Assembly (NCBI RefSeq): GCF_000399685.1
Contig: NZ_KB976987.1
Coordinates: forward strand, 2,681,954-2,745,953
Length of the DNA stretch: 64,000 nt
Source of the DNA: Acinetobacter pittii ANC 4050
GTDB taxonomy: Bacteria > Pseudomonadota > Gammaproteobacteria > Pseudomonadales > Moraxellaceae
Direction of reading: 5' to 3'
The notes below the pieces were generated by a model. It saw only the letters and a list, made by a program, of their open reading frames with translations. It had not been told where the DNA came from and made no database searches. The translations under genes were made by a program, and so were the position numbers. Below, one piece after another: positions 8,825-18,583 of the stretch (position 1 is its first letter; every line of letters starts with the position of its first letter).

Positions 8825-8873
8825 CTAGTTTTCCACACGCTTGTCCACATGGTTATAGACAGGCTTATCCACA
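8805..8873. repeat. Six DnaA-box-like 9-mers at exact 12-bp spacing
   Basis: Read on the plus strand, units begin at 8805 (TTGTCCACA), 8817 (TTATCCACC), 8829 (TTTTCCACA), 8841 (TTGTCCACA), 8853 (TTATAGACA) and 8865 (TTATCCACA). The last is a perfect DnaA box and the third fits the relaxed TTWTNCACA form. Each 9-mer is followed by a variable 3-base spacer. All point the same way, and the array covers the recB-recD junction and the first codons of recD. No unit is recognisable at the flanking 12-bp steps. Confidence 0.85.
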
Positions 8874-8920
8874 TATCAAGTATTTGTTAATCTTCAAATT
8901 ACGCATTTTATCAGCATTTT

Positions 8921-11900
8921 TCATGCTATTTTATCCTCAGCAAAATATCCCAAAATGGCATCAAGACGAAGAATAAACTCGACGCTAGGTTCCCAATAAT
9001 AGTACCCCTGCTCCGCTTCACCATTCATACCACGTAAATAAAGATAAGTTGCCCCACCTAAATGTTGTTCAATTTGGTAATTCTGCATTTTGACTTGCAA
9101 ATAACGATGTAATGCAACGAGATATAAACCTGCTTGTAGCCAGTAACTTGCTAAAGACATGCTTTGGGCAATGCTGTCGCTACGATAATCTGCAAGATCA
9201 TCCCCTAAGTAATTACTTTTATAATCGGCAATGTGGTAACGCTGACCATCAAAATAAACCAAATCGATAGAACCATTGAGGTAACGCGCTGATCGAGCCT
9301 CCAGTAACTCCGGCATATTCAATCCATACTCAGCGAAGAGCTGCTGAATACGTGTCATTGCTAAAACCCGATCTGAGAGTGCCAAATAAAAAGGAAACTC
9401 TGACAAATACTGATCTTGTTGGAGCTGGTTTAATCGAAAGCCTTGAGAAAGCGGTGTTCGCAAAATATCTTTTAACCACTCTGCAACTGACTGGTAAAGC
9501 AGATTTTCGGCATCTTCCTCTTCTGGGAAGCTCTCGTTATATTTAATGAGTAAATCTTGCCAAAGGCTACTATAGTCATTTTTAAAACGACGACGTATTT
9601 CTATGACCCAGTCATCTGAACATTGAAAATCAATATGTTCAAATATTTCATGCAAGAAATTACCGGCAAGCACTCCTCTAGGAAAGTTATTCTTTATCCA
9701 GTCAATCGGCTGAGCACTGATTGCTTCAGCAGTATGAATTAAGTCCAACTCATCTTCTGCCAATACAGCATCATTGCTCTGGCTGGCCAATAAATCTGTG
9801 CCAGCCTTATGTTTTAAATGCTGTGCCAAGTAACTGAAACTGGTTTTCCCTCTCGAATAAAAACGTTGTTCAGGAAACCGTTTTGCTTGTATTTCAATAA
9901 CACTGGTTTGCTTGGTTAAATGAATTGCTTGTGGAGTCTGTTCCAAAACCATTTCATCCGTACAGCAACGGTGTTGAAAAGGTTCAGCTCTATTTTTCCA
10001 AAATGCTAGGCCTGATACCGATTTACCATCAATATCTTGTAAAACAGCATAGACGCGATGGCTTGCTCGCGTTAAAGCGACATACCAAAGACGATTCTGT
10101 TCAGCGAGCGCTCGCTCCTCATGTTGCTTAAGTTCAATCTCATTCAAATAAGTTTTGTCAGCAATCGCAACGACACGTTGAGTCAAAGTCTGGTTTGAGT
10201 CTGGTTTGACAATATCTTGGGTTGAAAAATTGAGTGTTTTATTATTTTCTCGAAAGGGCTTATCTGCACCTAATAAAAATACAATCTTAAATTCCAGTCC
10301 TTTCGACTGGTGAATAGTCATGAGCTGAACACCAGCTTCGCTCGATAATTTACGTTCTAACTCCCAATCACGATCAAGAGGAGAACGCAACTGTTTGAGA
10401 TACCAGTGATAAAGGTTCTGAGCGCCTGAGTATTTTTCACTGTGCTGACTCAAAATTTCAGTTAAATGACGCAAGTTCACCACAACCCGTTCATTATCTT
10501 TACTTTGAGCTGCAACCAAATTTTGCCATATATCAAACTGGATGAGGCATTGTTGCCATGCCACTAAAAAGCCTTGAGCAGACCACAACTCTCTAATAGT
10601 GTCAAAACCAGTCATAAACTGGCTTAACCCTTCGGCTGTCTGCTCAAGTTGTAAGAGTTGTTTTAAATCCATGGCAAATAGACGGCTAATTAAAGCTCGT
10701 TTTACTTTTGCCTCATCGTAAGGATGAAGTATGGCGGTCAGCAAAGCCCCCACGTCTTGAGCAATCGAGCAATCGAAAACACTGCGTTTTGATGGCCTGT
10801 TAACACGAATTCCTAAACGTTCTAGCTCAAATTGAACTTTATCCAGCCCATCATGATTACGAGACAATACCGCAATATCATCTTCGTTTAAGGTTTGAGT
10901 CTGAGCATCTTTTTGAAAATATAGTTGTCCAGCATGTGACTGGTTAAGTAGATCTCGAATCTTCCATGCAACTTGCTGAGCCTCTGTTTCTTTATCTTTG
11001 AGCATCAACCAGCGTAAAGGGTGAGGATTATGATTGTTCTGCTCAATTAATACAGGATGAGGCCGAGTTCCTGCTCGAATTGGGTCATATTGAACTTCTT
11101 CACCAAAGTCGATTTGCCTTTGAAATAAGGCATCGACCACTTCAACCAGATCAGCAACAGAACGATGGTTATGAATTAACTTATACTCACGACCATGTTT
11201 GGCTTGAATATCTTTATAGGCATTTAAGAAGGTGAGCATATCCCCACCGCGGAAACCGTAAATCGCCTGTTTACGGTCACCCACCATAATCATGCAACCT
11301 TTTTTATAGCGCTCTGGATGGCGCCAAATGCTCGCCAGCATGTCGTCTTGATCTTGGTTGGTATCCTGAAATTCATCAACCAAAATTAAGGGATATCGAG
11401 CCTGCACAAATACAGCAAAACGTTGCCCCTGCTCACCTTTTAAAGCTTCAGAAAGTGTACGAATTTGCTGAGAAAAAGTAGTTTCACCTTTATTTTGTAA
11501 AACCTGTGGTAAGCGTTTTTTAACCTCTACACATAAATAGGCTTTTAAATAAATATGAAGCTGGTCGAACTGCTCGGCGTAATTTTTCAGCACACCAAAA
11601 AGCTTCTGAATTTGCTGAATACAGGGATGCTGATAGAAACCCTCTGAGATTTCAGCAGGACATTTCTTAAAAACTTTTTGATCGGCAAGTTGACCTAAAA
11701 ACTTAAAAACAAGTTCTCGTTGTGCGGCTAATGACCCGTCAAAAACTAAAATAATGTCGCTTTGCTTCAGAACTTGTAGTAGCTGCGGTAAACATTCACT
11801 AAATAGTTTATTAAATGCCCCATTTCTAAATACTGTCCCGCTCACATGTTTATAGTGCTCGCCATCAAGCAAGTAATATGCTTCTAAGAGGCTGATATCA

Positions 11901-12619
11901 ATTTCTGTCGCTAATTGTTTGAGCTGGGCAAGTTGTTCAAATTGAATGGTTGGTTTTTCGGGAAGTTTAAAATGAGCCGAACTAAAATTAAGTGAATCTT
12001 CGACCAGTTTAACAAAACTATCAACACTCTTAAGCTCACCTGCCAAATACAACGCATCAATCACGGTTTGAGGTTGAGACTGTATCCATTCACGCAGTAC
12101 ATCATGGATCAGTTGCCGACTATAAGTTTTGGCATCATCGGTAATTTGAGCGCGTTCAATTTTGCCACTCTCAAAAGCAAACTCACGTAATAGTTTTTGG
12201 CTAAAGCTATCGAGTGTCCCAACAAATAACTCGTCTAATTGATCTATAACCAGTTTCAAACGTTCACACGCATAGGCAATACGTGTCGCAAAATGCTTTA
12301 GAATATGCTGGAGTAATAAGTCAGGTTCTTGCTCTGCCTGCGTAAGTAATTCTTGTTCTGTAAAATTACGCTTGGCATCTAAATAACGGTACGTTTCAAC
12401 CAAACGTGCACGAATACGGCTTTTTAACTCGGCAGCAGCAGCACGGGTAAACGTGGTCGCAATGACTTGTCTAGGCAAGTATTTTTCAAGAAAGATACGG
12501 ACCATCAAACTTGATAAGGTATAGGTTTTTCCTGTACCTGCGGAAGCTTCAATTAAGTGTAAGCCACTAAATTCAATATCAATAATAGGTTGATAAGACA
12601 CCTGTACTCTTGAGTTCAT
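8921..12619 (-). CDS. recB: Exodeoxyribonuclease V subunit beta (RecB)
   Basis: A 1232-residue UvrD-type helicase-nuclease, near the usual length. The Walker A (EASAGTGKTYTL, about 22-33), the DEFQDTNQ motif II and the MTIHQSKGLEF and WYVALTRA motifs mark the 3'-5' helicase. The C-terminal RecB nuclease domain shows GSIDLVYF and HIADYKSN (about residue 1130), with the metal-binding Asp and Lys. RecB unwinds, cuts at Chi and loads RecA. The start lies 3 bp after the recC stop, so the two are translationally close. recD follows after the repeat array. Confidence 0.96.
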   Translation of the reverse strand: MNSRVQVSYQPIIDIEFSGLHLIEASAGTGKTYTLSSLMVRIFLEKYLPRQVIATTFTRAAAAELKSRIRARLVETYRYLDAKRNFTEQELLTQAEQEPDLLLQHILKHFATRIAYACERLKLVIDQLDELFVGTLDSFSQKLLREFAFESGKIERAQITDDAKTYSRQLIHDVLREWIQSQPQTVIDALYLAGELKSVDSFVKLVEDSLNFSSAHFKLPEKPTIQFEQLAQLKQLATEIDISLLEAYYLLDGEHYKHVSGTVFRNGAFNKLFSECLPQLLQVLKQSDIILVFDGSLAAQRELVFKFLGQLADQKVFKKCPAEISEGFYQHPCIQQIQKLFGVLKNYAEQFDQLHIYLKAYLCVEVKKRLPQVLQNKGETTFSQQIRTLSEALKGEQGQRFAVFVQARYPLILVDEFQDTNQDQDDMLASIWRHPERYKKGCMIMVGDRKQAIYGFRGGDMLTFLNAYKDIQAKHGREYKLIHNHRSVADLVEVVDALFQRQIDFGEEVQYDPIRAGTRPHPVLIEQNNHNPHPLRWLMLKDKETEAQQVAWKIRDLLNQSHAGQLYFQKDAQTQTLNEDDIAVLSRNHDGLDKVQFELERLGIRVNRPSKRSVFDCSIAQDVGALLTAILHPYDEAKVKRALISRLFAMDLKQLLQLEQTAEGLSQFMTGFDTIRELWSAQGFLVAWQQCLIQFDIWQNLVAAQSKDNERVVVNLRHLTEILSQHSEKYSGAQNLYHWYLKQLRSPLDRDWELERKLSSEAGVQLMTIHQSKGLEFKIVFLLGADKPFRENNKTLNFSTQDIVKPDSNQTLTQRVVAIADKTYLNEIELKQHEERALAEQNRLWYVALTRASHRVYAVLQDIDGKSVSGLAFWKNRAEPFQHRCCTDEMVLEQTPQAIHLTKQTSVIEIQAKRFPEQRFYSRGKTSFSYLAQHLKHKAGTDLLASQSNDAVLAEDELDLIHTAEAISAQPIDWIKNNFPRGVLAGNFLHEIFEHIDFQCSDDWVIEIRRRFKNDYSSLWQDLLIKYNESFPEEEDAENLLYQSVAEWLKDILRTPLSQGFRLNQLQQDQYLSEFPFYLALSDRVLAMTRIQQLFAEYGLNMPELLEARSARYLNGSIDLVYFDGQRYHIADYKSNYLGDDLADYRSDSIAQSMSLASYWLQAGLYLVALHRYLQVKMQNYQIEQHLGGATYLYLRGMNGEAEQGYYYWEPSVEFILRLDAILGYFAEDKIA

Positions 12620-12622
12620 GCC

Positions 12623-15600
12623 TTACTCCGAATGTTGAAATTGAAAAACCGGATGATACAAATCATACGCAAACTCATCACAAGCATGTTGAAGCAAAGC
12701 TTGCGCATCTTGTTCTTGCAAAATAAAGCTCCAGTCTTGATGCAACTTGCAAGCTTCATTTTGAGTCATATCCATTGTGGTAAATGACCCTGTCTCATTC
12801 CAGTATTTTAACAGCTCTGTATAGCTCTTCTCATCCAGTTTTGCTTTTTCTGTCTGATTTGTTGTTTCCCACTGATATGCTTTAGCTTTTTCTAGCGGCT
12901 TTAATAATAAGGCTGCTGGTAAAACCAAAGGTTGTTGCTGTGCATGGCGCCAGATTTTAAACCATGGCTGTAAATATTGCCGAGCTTGCTCAGAACTTAT
13001 GCCACTACAAATTACGGTTTGATCGCTAAAAACCACAATACGGCGTTTTTCAGCCCCTGCACTTCCCTCATTTAAGTAAGCTAACCAAAGTAGATATTCT
13101 AACCAGACTTTAGCGCGTCTTTTTGCCCGAGCGCTTGAAGGCTCCATACTCACCCAATCCCGAGTTTCAGACTTCGGAACTGTAATATTCATATGAAGCT
13201 GTTTAGCAATTCGCCAAATACGCTGAGTCGTTGGTGTTACTGCTGGTGCATAATGGTGAAGACGTTCAAGTAAACACTCTTGCTCAAACACACCTTGTTG
13301 CCATGCGCTATATTTGACTTTGCCTACAGGTAACTGATCAATTAATACTTCAGGTTGTGCTTGCTGTTCAGATTGCTGTAAAAAATATCGAATTGTATAG
13401 CGCCCTAAACCATCTAATAATAAAGGTTCATTTTGGTCGAGCACTCCGACACTTCCTAAGTTTTCTACCCCTAAAGTTTTCAAATATAACCGTGCTGGGA
13501 ATGTCACATCTTGTATCCACTGCCGGCTTTCTAAAACCAAGATATCAGGTATTTGTAGCGGATAGGTCGTGTTCGCCCAAGGTTGTCGGTTTCCTGAGAC
13601 TTGCTGAATTTGTGTAGCGACCTTAAACCAGTGATCTTGATAACGAATAACACGTTTCTCTACAGTAAATCCTTTCGGGTCAAAAGGCTGTAAATCATGG
13701 AAGTGATAGAGTTGTTTTAATTGTGAAGGAATCTCAATCCCTTCAACAACTATATTTTCAGGTGCATCATTTTCAGCTTTCACAATTAAGGCAAGATGCT
13801 CACGGAACTCTTGAAGAATACTTGAAGGTTCACGCACTTCGCCATCGTTCACATCAAAGCCGTTATAAAACAGCCATAAATTTTCTTGGGCTAATAATAA
13901 AGCATCTAAAAAAGCACCTTGATCATCTTCAAGTCGAGAGCGGTCACCTAACTGTTGGCGCAGTGCATCCATTAAATCAAATGGAACGTGTGTATCACGG
14001 TTTGGAAATTGCCCTGCATCAAGATTTAACATGACCTTTAAGCGATAAGGTAACGGCCGAATATGTCCAATTTGGGCGAAGGTAATCTGCCCTGTCGGTT
14101 CAGCTTGTGCACTTTGACTTTCTAAAGTCCGTTGAATTTCTTCAATAATATAAGGCAGAGGCAAGGTAATTTTGCGCAAAGTTCCTGTTTCTGTCTCGGC
14201 GTAATAACTTGCGAGTGTCAACATTCGTTCTTGTTTTTTAACAATTTCCCGCACAGCCTTTAAAGCTGCAACACCGACCTGCTCAAATTCAACAATATCT
14301 TTGCCTAGCACTTGAAGCCAATATTCAACCGTATAGACTTTCCCTTGTTCATGTAGAGTTAACCAATCACGGCGCTCATTCAAATCCTGATAAATCTGAA
14401 TAAGTGTACCAATCAACTCAAAATCACTGGGCTGAACTTTGGCATAACTCAAGACCTGATTGAACGTTGCATGTACAGGCACAGCAATGCCAAGGGCCAA
14501 TCGCTCTAATGCAAATTTAAAGCTATATCGGTAATCGTCATCCCCTTCACATAAACTGCGTTTGAGATGCTCTGCATCTAGCCCTCGTTTAAAGCCCGCA
14601 TCGGCAAGTAAATTTAAAATTCGCTCAACCTGAACATACTCAAGTTCATAACGTTGCTGGGTCGCATGCAAACTTAACCAGTCAGCAAAATCATCAAAGC
14701 TAAAACGCCCCTGCATCAGTTGAATACGCCCAATCACGGCACGCCATGCATTAAGTGCATCAAGTGAAGCAACACCTGCGATTTTCACAGGCAAATGCAC
14801 ACCCTGTTCAGTAGCAGTAGCGGGAAATACACTTCGAATTAGAGGCTCAATATCAGCCAAATTAGGAACTAAAACTAAAATATCGTTTGGACGGCGCGGC
14901 TGCTCATGCGGTTTAGCCAACCAACAGATTAATTGCTCTTTTAATACTTCAAGCTGACGTAAAGTCGAATGACAAACATGAATCTGAATCGAGTCATCAT
15001 CTGGGTCAAGTTCATATTGTTTCGCTTGCGGTTCTACCAAATGTAAAATATCTGACTGAACTTTACCGAGTAAACTTTCAGGAAAATCATCTACAAAAGC
15101 ATCTACCCACTTACCTTCTTCGCCCGTGGACAAATTTGATAATAGCGAAAAGTGGTCGCGGGCTTGCTTACCCAATCTGGTTAAAAGCGGATGTCTGGAC
15201 TCACGCGCTTCAGCATTAAAGTTGAGTGTGAATTTATTAAAAAACTCTCTAATTTCAGTGTCTGTAGCCTTCGGATTTTTCGCAATAAACCGCTCTTTTA
15301 CCCCTAAGTCATATCGCTGCTTCCAGAGTGGATCGACACTATCAGCCCAATATTCTTGTGAAGGGTTATAGTGCAAAATCAGCACATCAACGTATTGTCC
15401 TAAACGGCGCAAAAACTGTAATTGGCTTGGCGGTAAATCTAACAACGTAAAGATCACCACTTGATTAGGTAATCTTGAAATAGCACGCTTACTGCGGTCC
15501 GGATGATCTAATTCTTGCCAAAACAACTCATCGATTTGCTGCATCTGCAAAAAGTCATCATGAAAATGTTGTTGCCATAACCAACGCTGCCAACGTTCTA

Positions 15601-16258
15601 GCTCTTGCGTTTGATGCAATGCAAAAGCAGTCACTTCTTCATCTTTTTGTACAATATATTTTTCAATATCTAGTGATCGGCCCTGCCCCCAAGCAGACAA
15701 CCAGTTTTCTGGGCAAGTACAACTATTTTCACAACCACGCTGGCACTGTCCCCGATAAATCATATAGTTGCTAAATAGATCGGCAACCTGCTCAGCGACC
15801 CAGTACAACATTTTTTGTTTTTTTAATTGTTTATCTATGCCTTGTTCGAGTCGATCTGCGCTGTCATAAATACGCTGAACAATAGAATGTAATGGATGCG
15901 ACGTGTCGATGCTCATCGTGTCAGGTTGAATAAATTCGTGTAAAGCCTGATGCACCCGCCATTTAAAAATCAAACGCGGGATGTTCGCTTTACGGACCTG
16001 CTCTTTATGCGCAGTTAAAACTTGCTGATAGGCAAACCATTGGAAACCTCGTACCCGTTGGTGAAACTGGTAATTGGCACTCATGCCTTGCTGTTCTGCA
16101 AGTTTTTGTATCAGCCACTGCTCGACCGCAGGACTTGGAACAATAAAATGTTGGGTTTTCAAAACCTGTAATGGATGCGTTGAAGCTTGAGATGTAGACG
16201 CCAATACACCTTGCAACAACACATCAATACGTTGACTTTGAATAACATGGATCCCCAT
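12623..16258 (-). CDS. recC: Exodeoxyribonuclease V subunit gamma (RecC)
   Basis: A 1211-residue RecC, first gene of the recC-recB-recD operon. It is an inactivated helicase-nuclease scaffold that scans for Chi. Family segments include VPSPAVEQWL near the start and ITFAQIGHIRPLPYRLKVMLNLDAGQFP in the middle. The odd point is a short insertion at residues 171-183 with cysteines 172, 176, 180 and 182, placed between the YRG and NWL segments that are adjacent in the E. coli protein as I recall it. This looks like a possible metal-binding loop. The start is ATG at 16258. Confidence 0.95.
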   Translation of the reverse strand: MGIHVIQSQRIDVLLQGVLASTSQASTHPLQVLKTQHFIVPSPAVEQWLIQKLAEQQGMSANYQFHQRVRGFQWFAYQQVLTAHKEQVRKANIPRLIFKWRVHQALHEFIQPDTMSIDTSHPLHSIVQRIYDSADRLEQGIDKQLKKQKMLYWVAEQVADLFSNYMIYRGQCQRGCENSCTCPENWLSAWGQGRSLDIEKYIVQKDEEVTAFALHQTQELERWQRWLWQQHFHDDFLQMQQIDELFWQELDHPDRSKRAISRLPNQVVIFTLLDLPPSQLQFLRRLGQYVDVLILHYNPSQEYWADSVDPLWKQRYDLGVKERFIAKNPKATDTEIREFFNKFTLNFNAEARESRHPLLTRLGKQARDHFSLLSNLSTGEEGKWVDAFVDDFPESLLGKVQSDILHLVEPQAKQYELDPDDDSIQIHVCHSTLRQLEVLKEQLICWLAKPHEQPRRPNDILVLVPNLADIEPLIRSVFPATATEQGVHLPVKIAGVASLDALNAWRAVIGRIQLMQGRFSFDDFADWLSLHATQQRYELEYVQVERILNLLADAGFKRGLDAEHLKRSLCEGDDDYRYSFKFALERLALGIAVPVHATFNQVLSYAKVQPSDFELIGTLIQIYQDLNERRDWLTLHEQGKVYTVEYWLQVLGKDIVEFEQVGVAALKAVREIVKKQERMLTLASYYAETETGTLRKITLPLPYIIEEIQRTLESQSAQAEPTGQITFAQIGHIRPLPYRLKVMLNLDAGQFPNRDTHVPFDLMDALRQQLGDRSRLEDDQGAFLDALLLAQENLWLFYNGFDVNDGEVREPSSILQEFREHLALIVKAENDAPENIVVEGIEIPSQLKQLYHFHDLQPFDPKGFTVEKRVIRYQDHWFKVATQIQQVSGNRQPWANTTYPLQIPDILVLESRQWIQDVTFPARLYLKTLGVENLGSVGVLDQNEPLLLDGLGRYTIRYFLQQSEQQAQPEVLIDQLPVGKVKYSAWQQGVFEQECLLERLHHYAPAVTPTTQRIWRIAKQLHMNITVPKSETRDWVSMEPSSARAKRRAKVWLEYLLWLAYLNEGSAGAEKRRIVVFSDQTVICSGISSEQARQYLQPWFKIWRHAQQQPLVLPAALLLKPLEKAKAYQWETTNQTEKAKLDEKSYTELLKYWNETGSFTTMDMTQNEACKLHQDWSFILQEQDAQALLQHACDEFAYDLYHPVFQFQHSE

Positions 16259-16426
16259 TTATTTCATATCCTGCTTGCATAATTTATGCACAAAATCATA
16301 AACATTCATTACTATACAACTGAATCTGACTATGTCACGTTGGTTTAAACACAGCATAATTTAACTTAAGGTGTCACTTTCACTTGGTTTGAATGACGCC
16401 ATCAAGAACTTATACAGGTAGACATT

Positions 16427-16933
16427 ATGAAAATTGACAAGATTCCTGACTATATTGATCCTAGCCTAAATCTGGAACAAATTCGCGATGAGTGCCATGA
16501 TCTCATCAAAAAAAGAGCATACGTCTCAGCCGGAGCGGCAATTGTACCGATTCCTTTTTTTGACGTGGCGGTAGATTTGGGAATTTTGTCGCACCTGATT
16601 CCAGATATCAATTCCCGTTTTGGTTTAGCACCTGAACACGTGAGCGTTTATGACCCAAAAACTAAAACCATTCATTGGGATGAGTTACGTAAACGCGGTT
16701 TTGAATTTTCAGGTTTTGTAGTCGCACGTACTACCGTTAAAAAAACATTTAACGGCTTTTTGGGCAAAATCGTAACAAAACAGGTGACTAAATTTATACC
16801 GCTAGGCGGACAAATTGTAGCAGCAAGTTTAGGTTATTTCATGATGAAAAAAATAGCAGAAACTCATCTGAATGACAGTTATAACCTTGCAAAACGTATT
16901 CAGCAAAAAAGCCGTGGCACAATTGTAAATTAA
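16427..16933 (+). CDS. Small membrane-associated protein resembling the DUF697 family
   Basis: A 168-residue protein of unknown function. Two hydrophobic helical stretches (about residues 33-60, AIVPIPFFDVAVDLG, and 120-145, KFIPLGGQIVAASLGYFMM) match the pattern of DUF697/YcjF-type C-terminal domains, with the typical PIP-x-D and KFIPxxGQ motifs. No GTPase or ATPase domain is present. An AGGTAGA ribosome-binding site precedes the ATG. It is divergent from recC and convergent with pap. It probably sits at or in the inner membrane; nothing here tells its role. Confidence 0.6.
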   Translation: MKIDKIPDYIDPSLNLEQIRDECHDLIKKRAYVSAGAAIVPIPFFDVAVDLGILSHLIPDINSRFGLAPEHVSVYDPKTKTIHWDELRKRGFEFSGFVVARTTVKKTFNGFLGKIVTKQVTKFIPLGGQIVAASLGYFMMKKIAETHLNDSYNLAKRIQQKSRGTIVN

Positions 16934-16945
16934 TATGTGCATTTT

Positions 16946-16977
16946 AGCTGAGAGCTTAATCTGCTCTCAGCTGTTTT
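16946..16977 (+). terminator. Terminator whose second arm overlaps the end of pap
   Basis: A ten-base perfect stem AGCTGAGAGC (16946-16955) and GCTCTCAGCT (16963-16972), loop TTAATCT, then GTTTT on the plus strand. It serves the DUF697-like gene. The loop and right arm are the last codons of pap on the minus strand, which has no T-run of its own here. Confidence 0.7.
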
Positions 16978-18374
16978 AAAACTGCTCTTAATACTTCCAG
17001 ACGCGCCGTATATTTATCGTCAGTTGCGACGATATACCAAGGTGCGTAGTCAGTACTGGTCCGCTCAAACATATCTGCGGCGGCTTTTAAATACTCGTCC
17101 CACTTATCACGATTACGCCAATCTTCTGCGGTAATTTTAAAACGTTTATGCGGTGTCTCTTCTCTGGCCTTAAAACGCTGCTCTTGTTCGTCTTTACTAA
17201 TCGCCAGCCAAATTTTTACTACAACCGTTTGACTATCAAATAAATCCTTTTCAAAGCGGTTAATTTCATCATAAGCACGCTGCCATTCTAAAGGCGAAGC
17301 AAATCCTTCAACACGTTCAACGAGTACGCGCCCATACCATGTCCGGTCAAAAATCGTAATTTTTTCGGCTTCATTAATGCGGTTCCAAAAACGCCATAAG
17401 TAAGGATGCCGAGCTTCAAAGCGTTCAGGTGCACCAATACAATGAATATCGTATTCACGTGGGTCTAAGTTTTTAACAATTCGCTTAATCGCCCCACCTT
17501 TACCGGCAGCATCCATACCTTCAAAAGCAATCACGACATTGCGTTTATCAAAACGCATGGCATCAGCAATTTTCTTACTCAGTTTATCGAGCTCTTTTTT
17601 ATATTCAGCTTTTTCAAGTGGTGCATTAGAAGGTTTTAATAAACTCTCTGGAATTTTAGCCTGCTGCCATTTTCCTTTAACTTCGGTTTCATGCTCTGGA
17701 AGTTGACGCATATGTTGTAAAAGGTATTGAGCAAAAAACTGATCACGCTGTTTTTCATCTTCACCATCAATAATGTACCAATCGTCGGTAAAGCGACGGC
17801 GTAACTTTTGCAAAGTGTCATATTGTTTTTTATTACGCCAGTCTAGGCCGTGAAGCTTATGCCAATGTTGCTCTGACGGGTCTATTTTGTCTAAACGTTT
17901 TTGTAGTGATTTCCATGAAAGATCAAACCAGACTTTAATAACATCGACATAGTTATTTTTTAAATCTTGCTCAAATGCCCGCATATTTTCAATGTATTCA
18001 TCAAAGCGCGCTTCATCTAAAGGTTCGGAAACATGTGTCGCGGTGACTAATAAATCGCTATACCAGTTGCCGAACATCACCACAATTTGTCCTTCAGTCG
18101 GAATAAACGCTGAGTAAGATTGCCAAAATGCCTCATTGTCCGTCAGCACACGTGGCGCGTCTGCTTTAACTCTTAAATATCGTGGATCTAGCCATTCACG
18201 AAGTTGCTTAACGGCTTCGCCTTTTCCAGCCAGTTCAATACCACTCATTAAAATGAGTGTGCTTTTAGCATTAAGTTTTCCCCGACTTTCTTTTAACGCA
18301 TATTGTGCTTCAATCAAGTCGACTGAAAGTTGTTCTTCATCACGAATCTCAAATTTTGGTTGTTGTTCACTCAT
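16956..18374 (-). CDS. pap: Polyphosphate:AMP phosphotransferase (two-domain PPK2 family)
   Basis: A 472-residue protein with two PPK2 domains in tandem. The N-terminal one has GIELAGKGEAVK (about 45-56) and the C-terminal one the canonical Walker A EGMDAAGKGG (285-294), followed by a lid region with DRTWYGR. Class II PPK2 enzymes of this double-domain form convert AMP to ADP with polyphosphate, as first described in Acinetobacter johnsonii, so the length and layout fit well. The N-terminal copy is the more degenerate, as expected. Its terminator region overlaps that of the convergent neighbour. Confidence 0.9.
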   Translation of the reverse strand: MSEQQPKFEIRDEEQLSVDLIEAQYALKESRGKLNAKSTLILMSGIELAGKGEAVKQLREWLDPRYLRVKADAPRVLTDNEAFWQSYSAFIPTEGQIVVMFGNWYSDLLVTATHVSEPLDEARFDEYIENMRAFEQDLKNNYVDVIKVWFDLSWKSLQKRLDKIDPSEQHWHKLHGLDWRNKKQYDTLQKLRRRFTDDWYIIDGEDEKQRDQFFAQYLLQHMRQLPEHETEVKGKWQQAKIPESLLKPSNAPLEKAEYKKELDKLSKKIADAMRFDKRNVVIAFEGMDAAGKGGAIKRIVKNLDPREYDIHCIGAPERFEARHPYLWRFWNRINEAEKITIFDRTWYGRVLVERVEGFASPLEWQRAYDEINRFEKDLFDSQTVVVKIWLAISKDEQEQRFKAREETPHKRFKITAEDWRNRDKWDEYLKAAADMFERTSTDYAPWYIVATDDKYTARLEVLRAVLKQLRAD

Positions 18375-18583
18375 AGTCCACAGCTCTAATCTTTTATTGT
18401 TTAATTTCGATGATCTTTAACTTATGCGGTTAATTGATGAATTGCTATACAAATTATGTCATTGCGACAAAAATCTGCCTAATAATTGACGCATGAATCA
18501 TTTTTTTTACATCTACTCGCCATAGTACAAGGTTACAATGCCTTTTATGATTTTTTGCAAATAGCCCAATATTAGAGCCTTAA

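Noticed and set aside
8805..8873. Chromosomal replication origin
   Set aside because: The array lacks an obvious AT-rich unwinding region and neighbouring dnaA/dnaN, and it overlaps the recD start; titration or regulation is more plausible than oriC.
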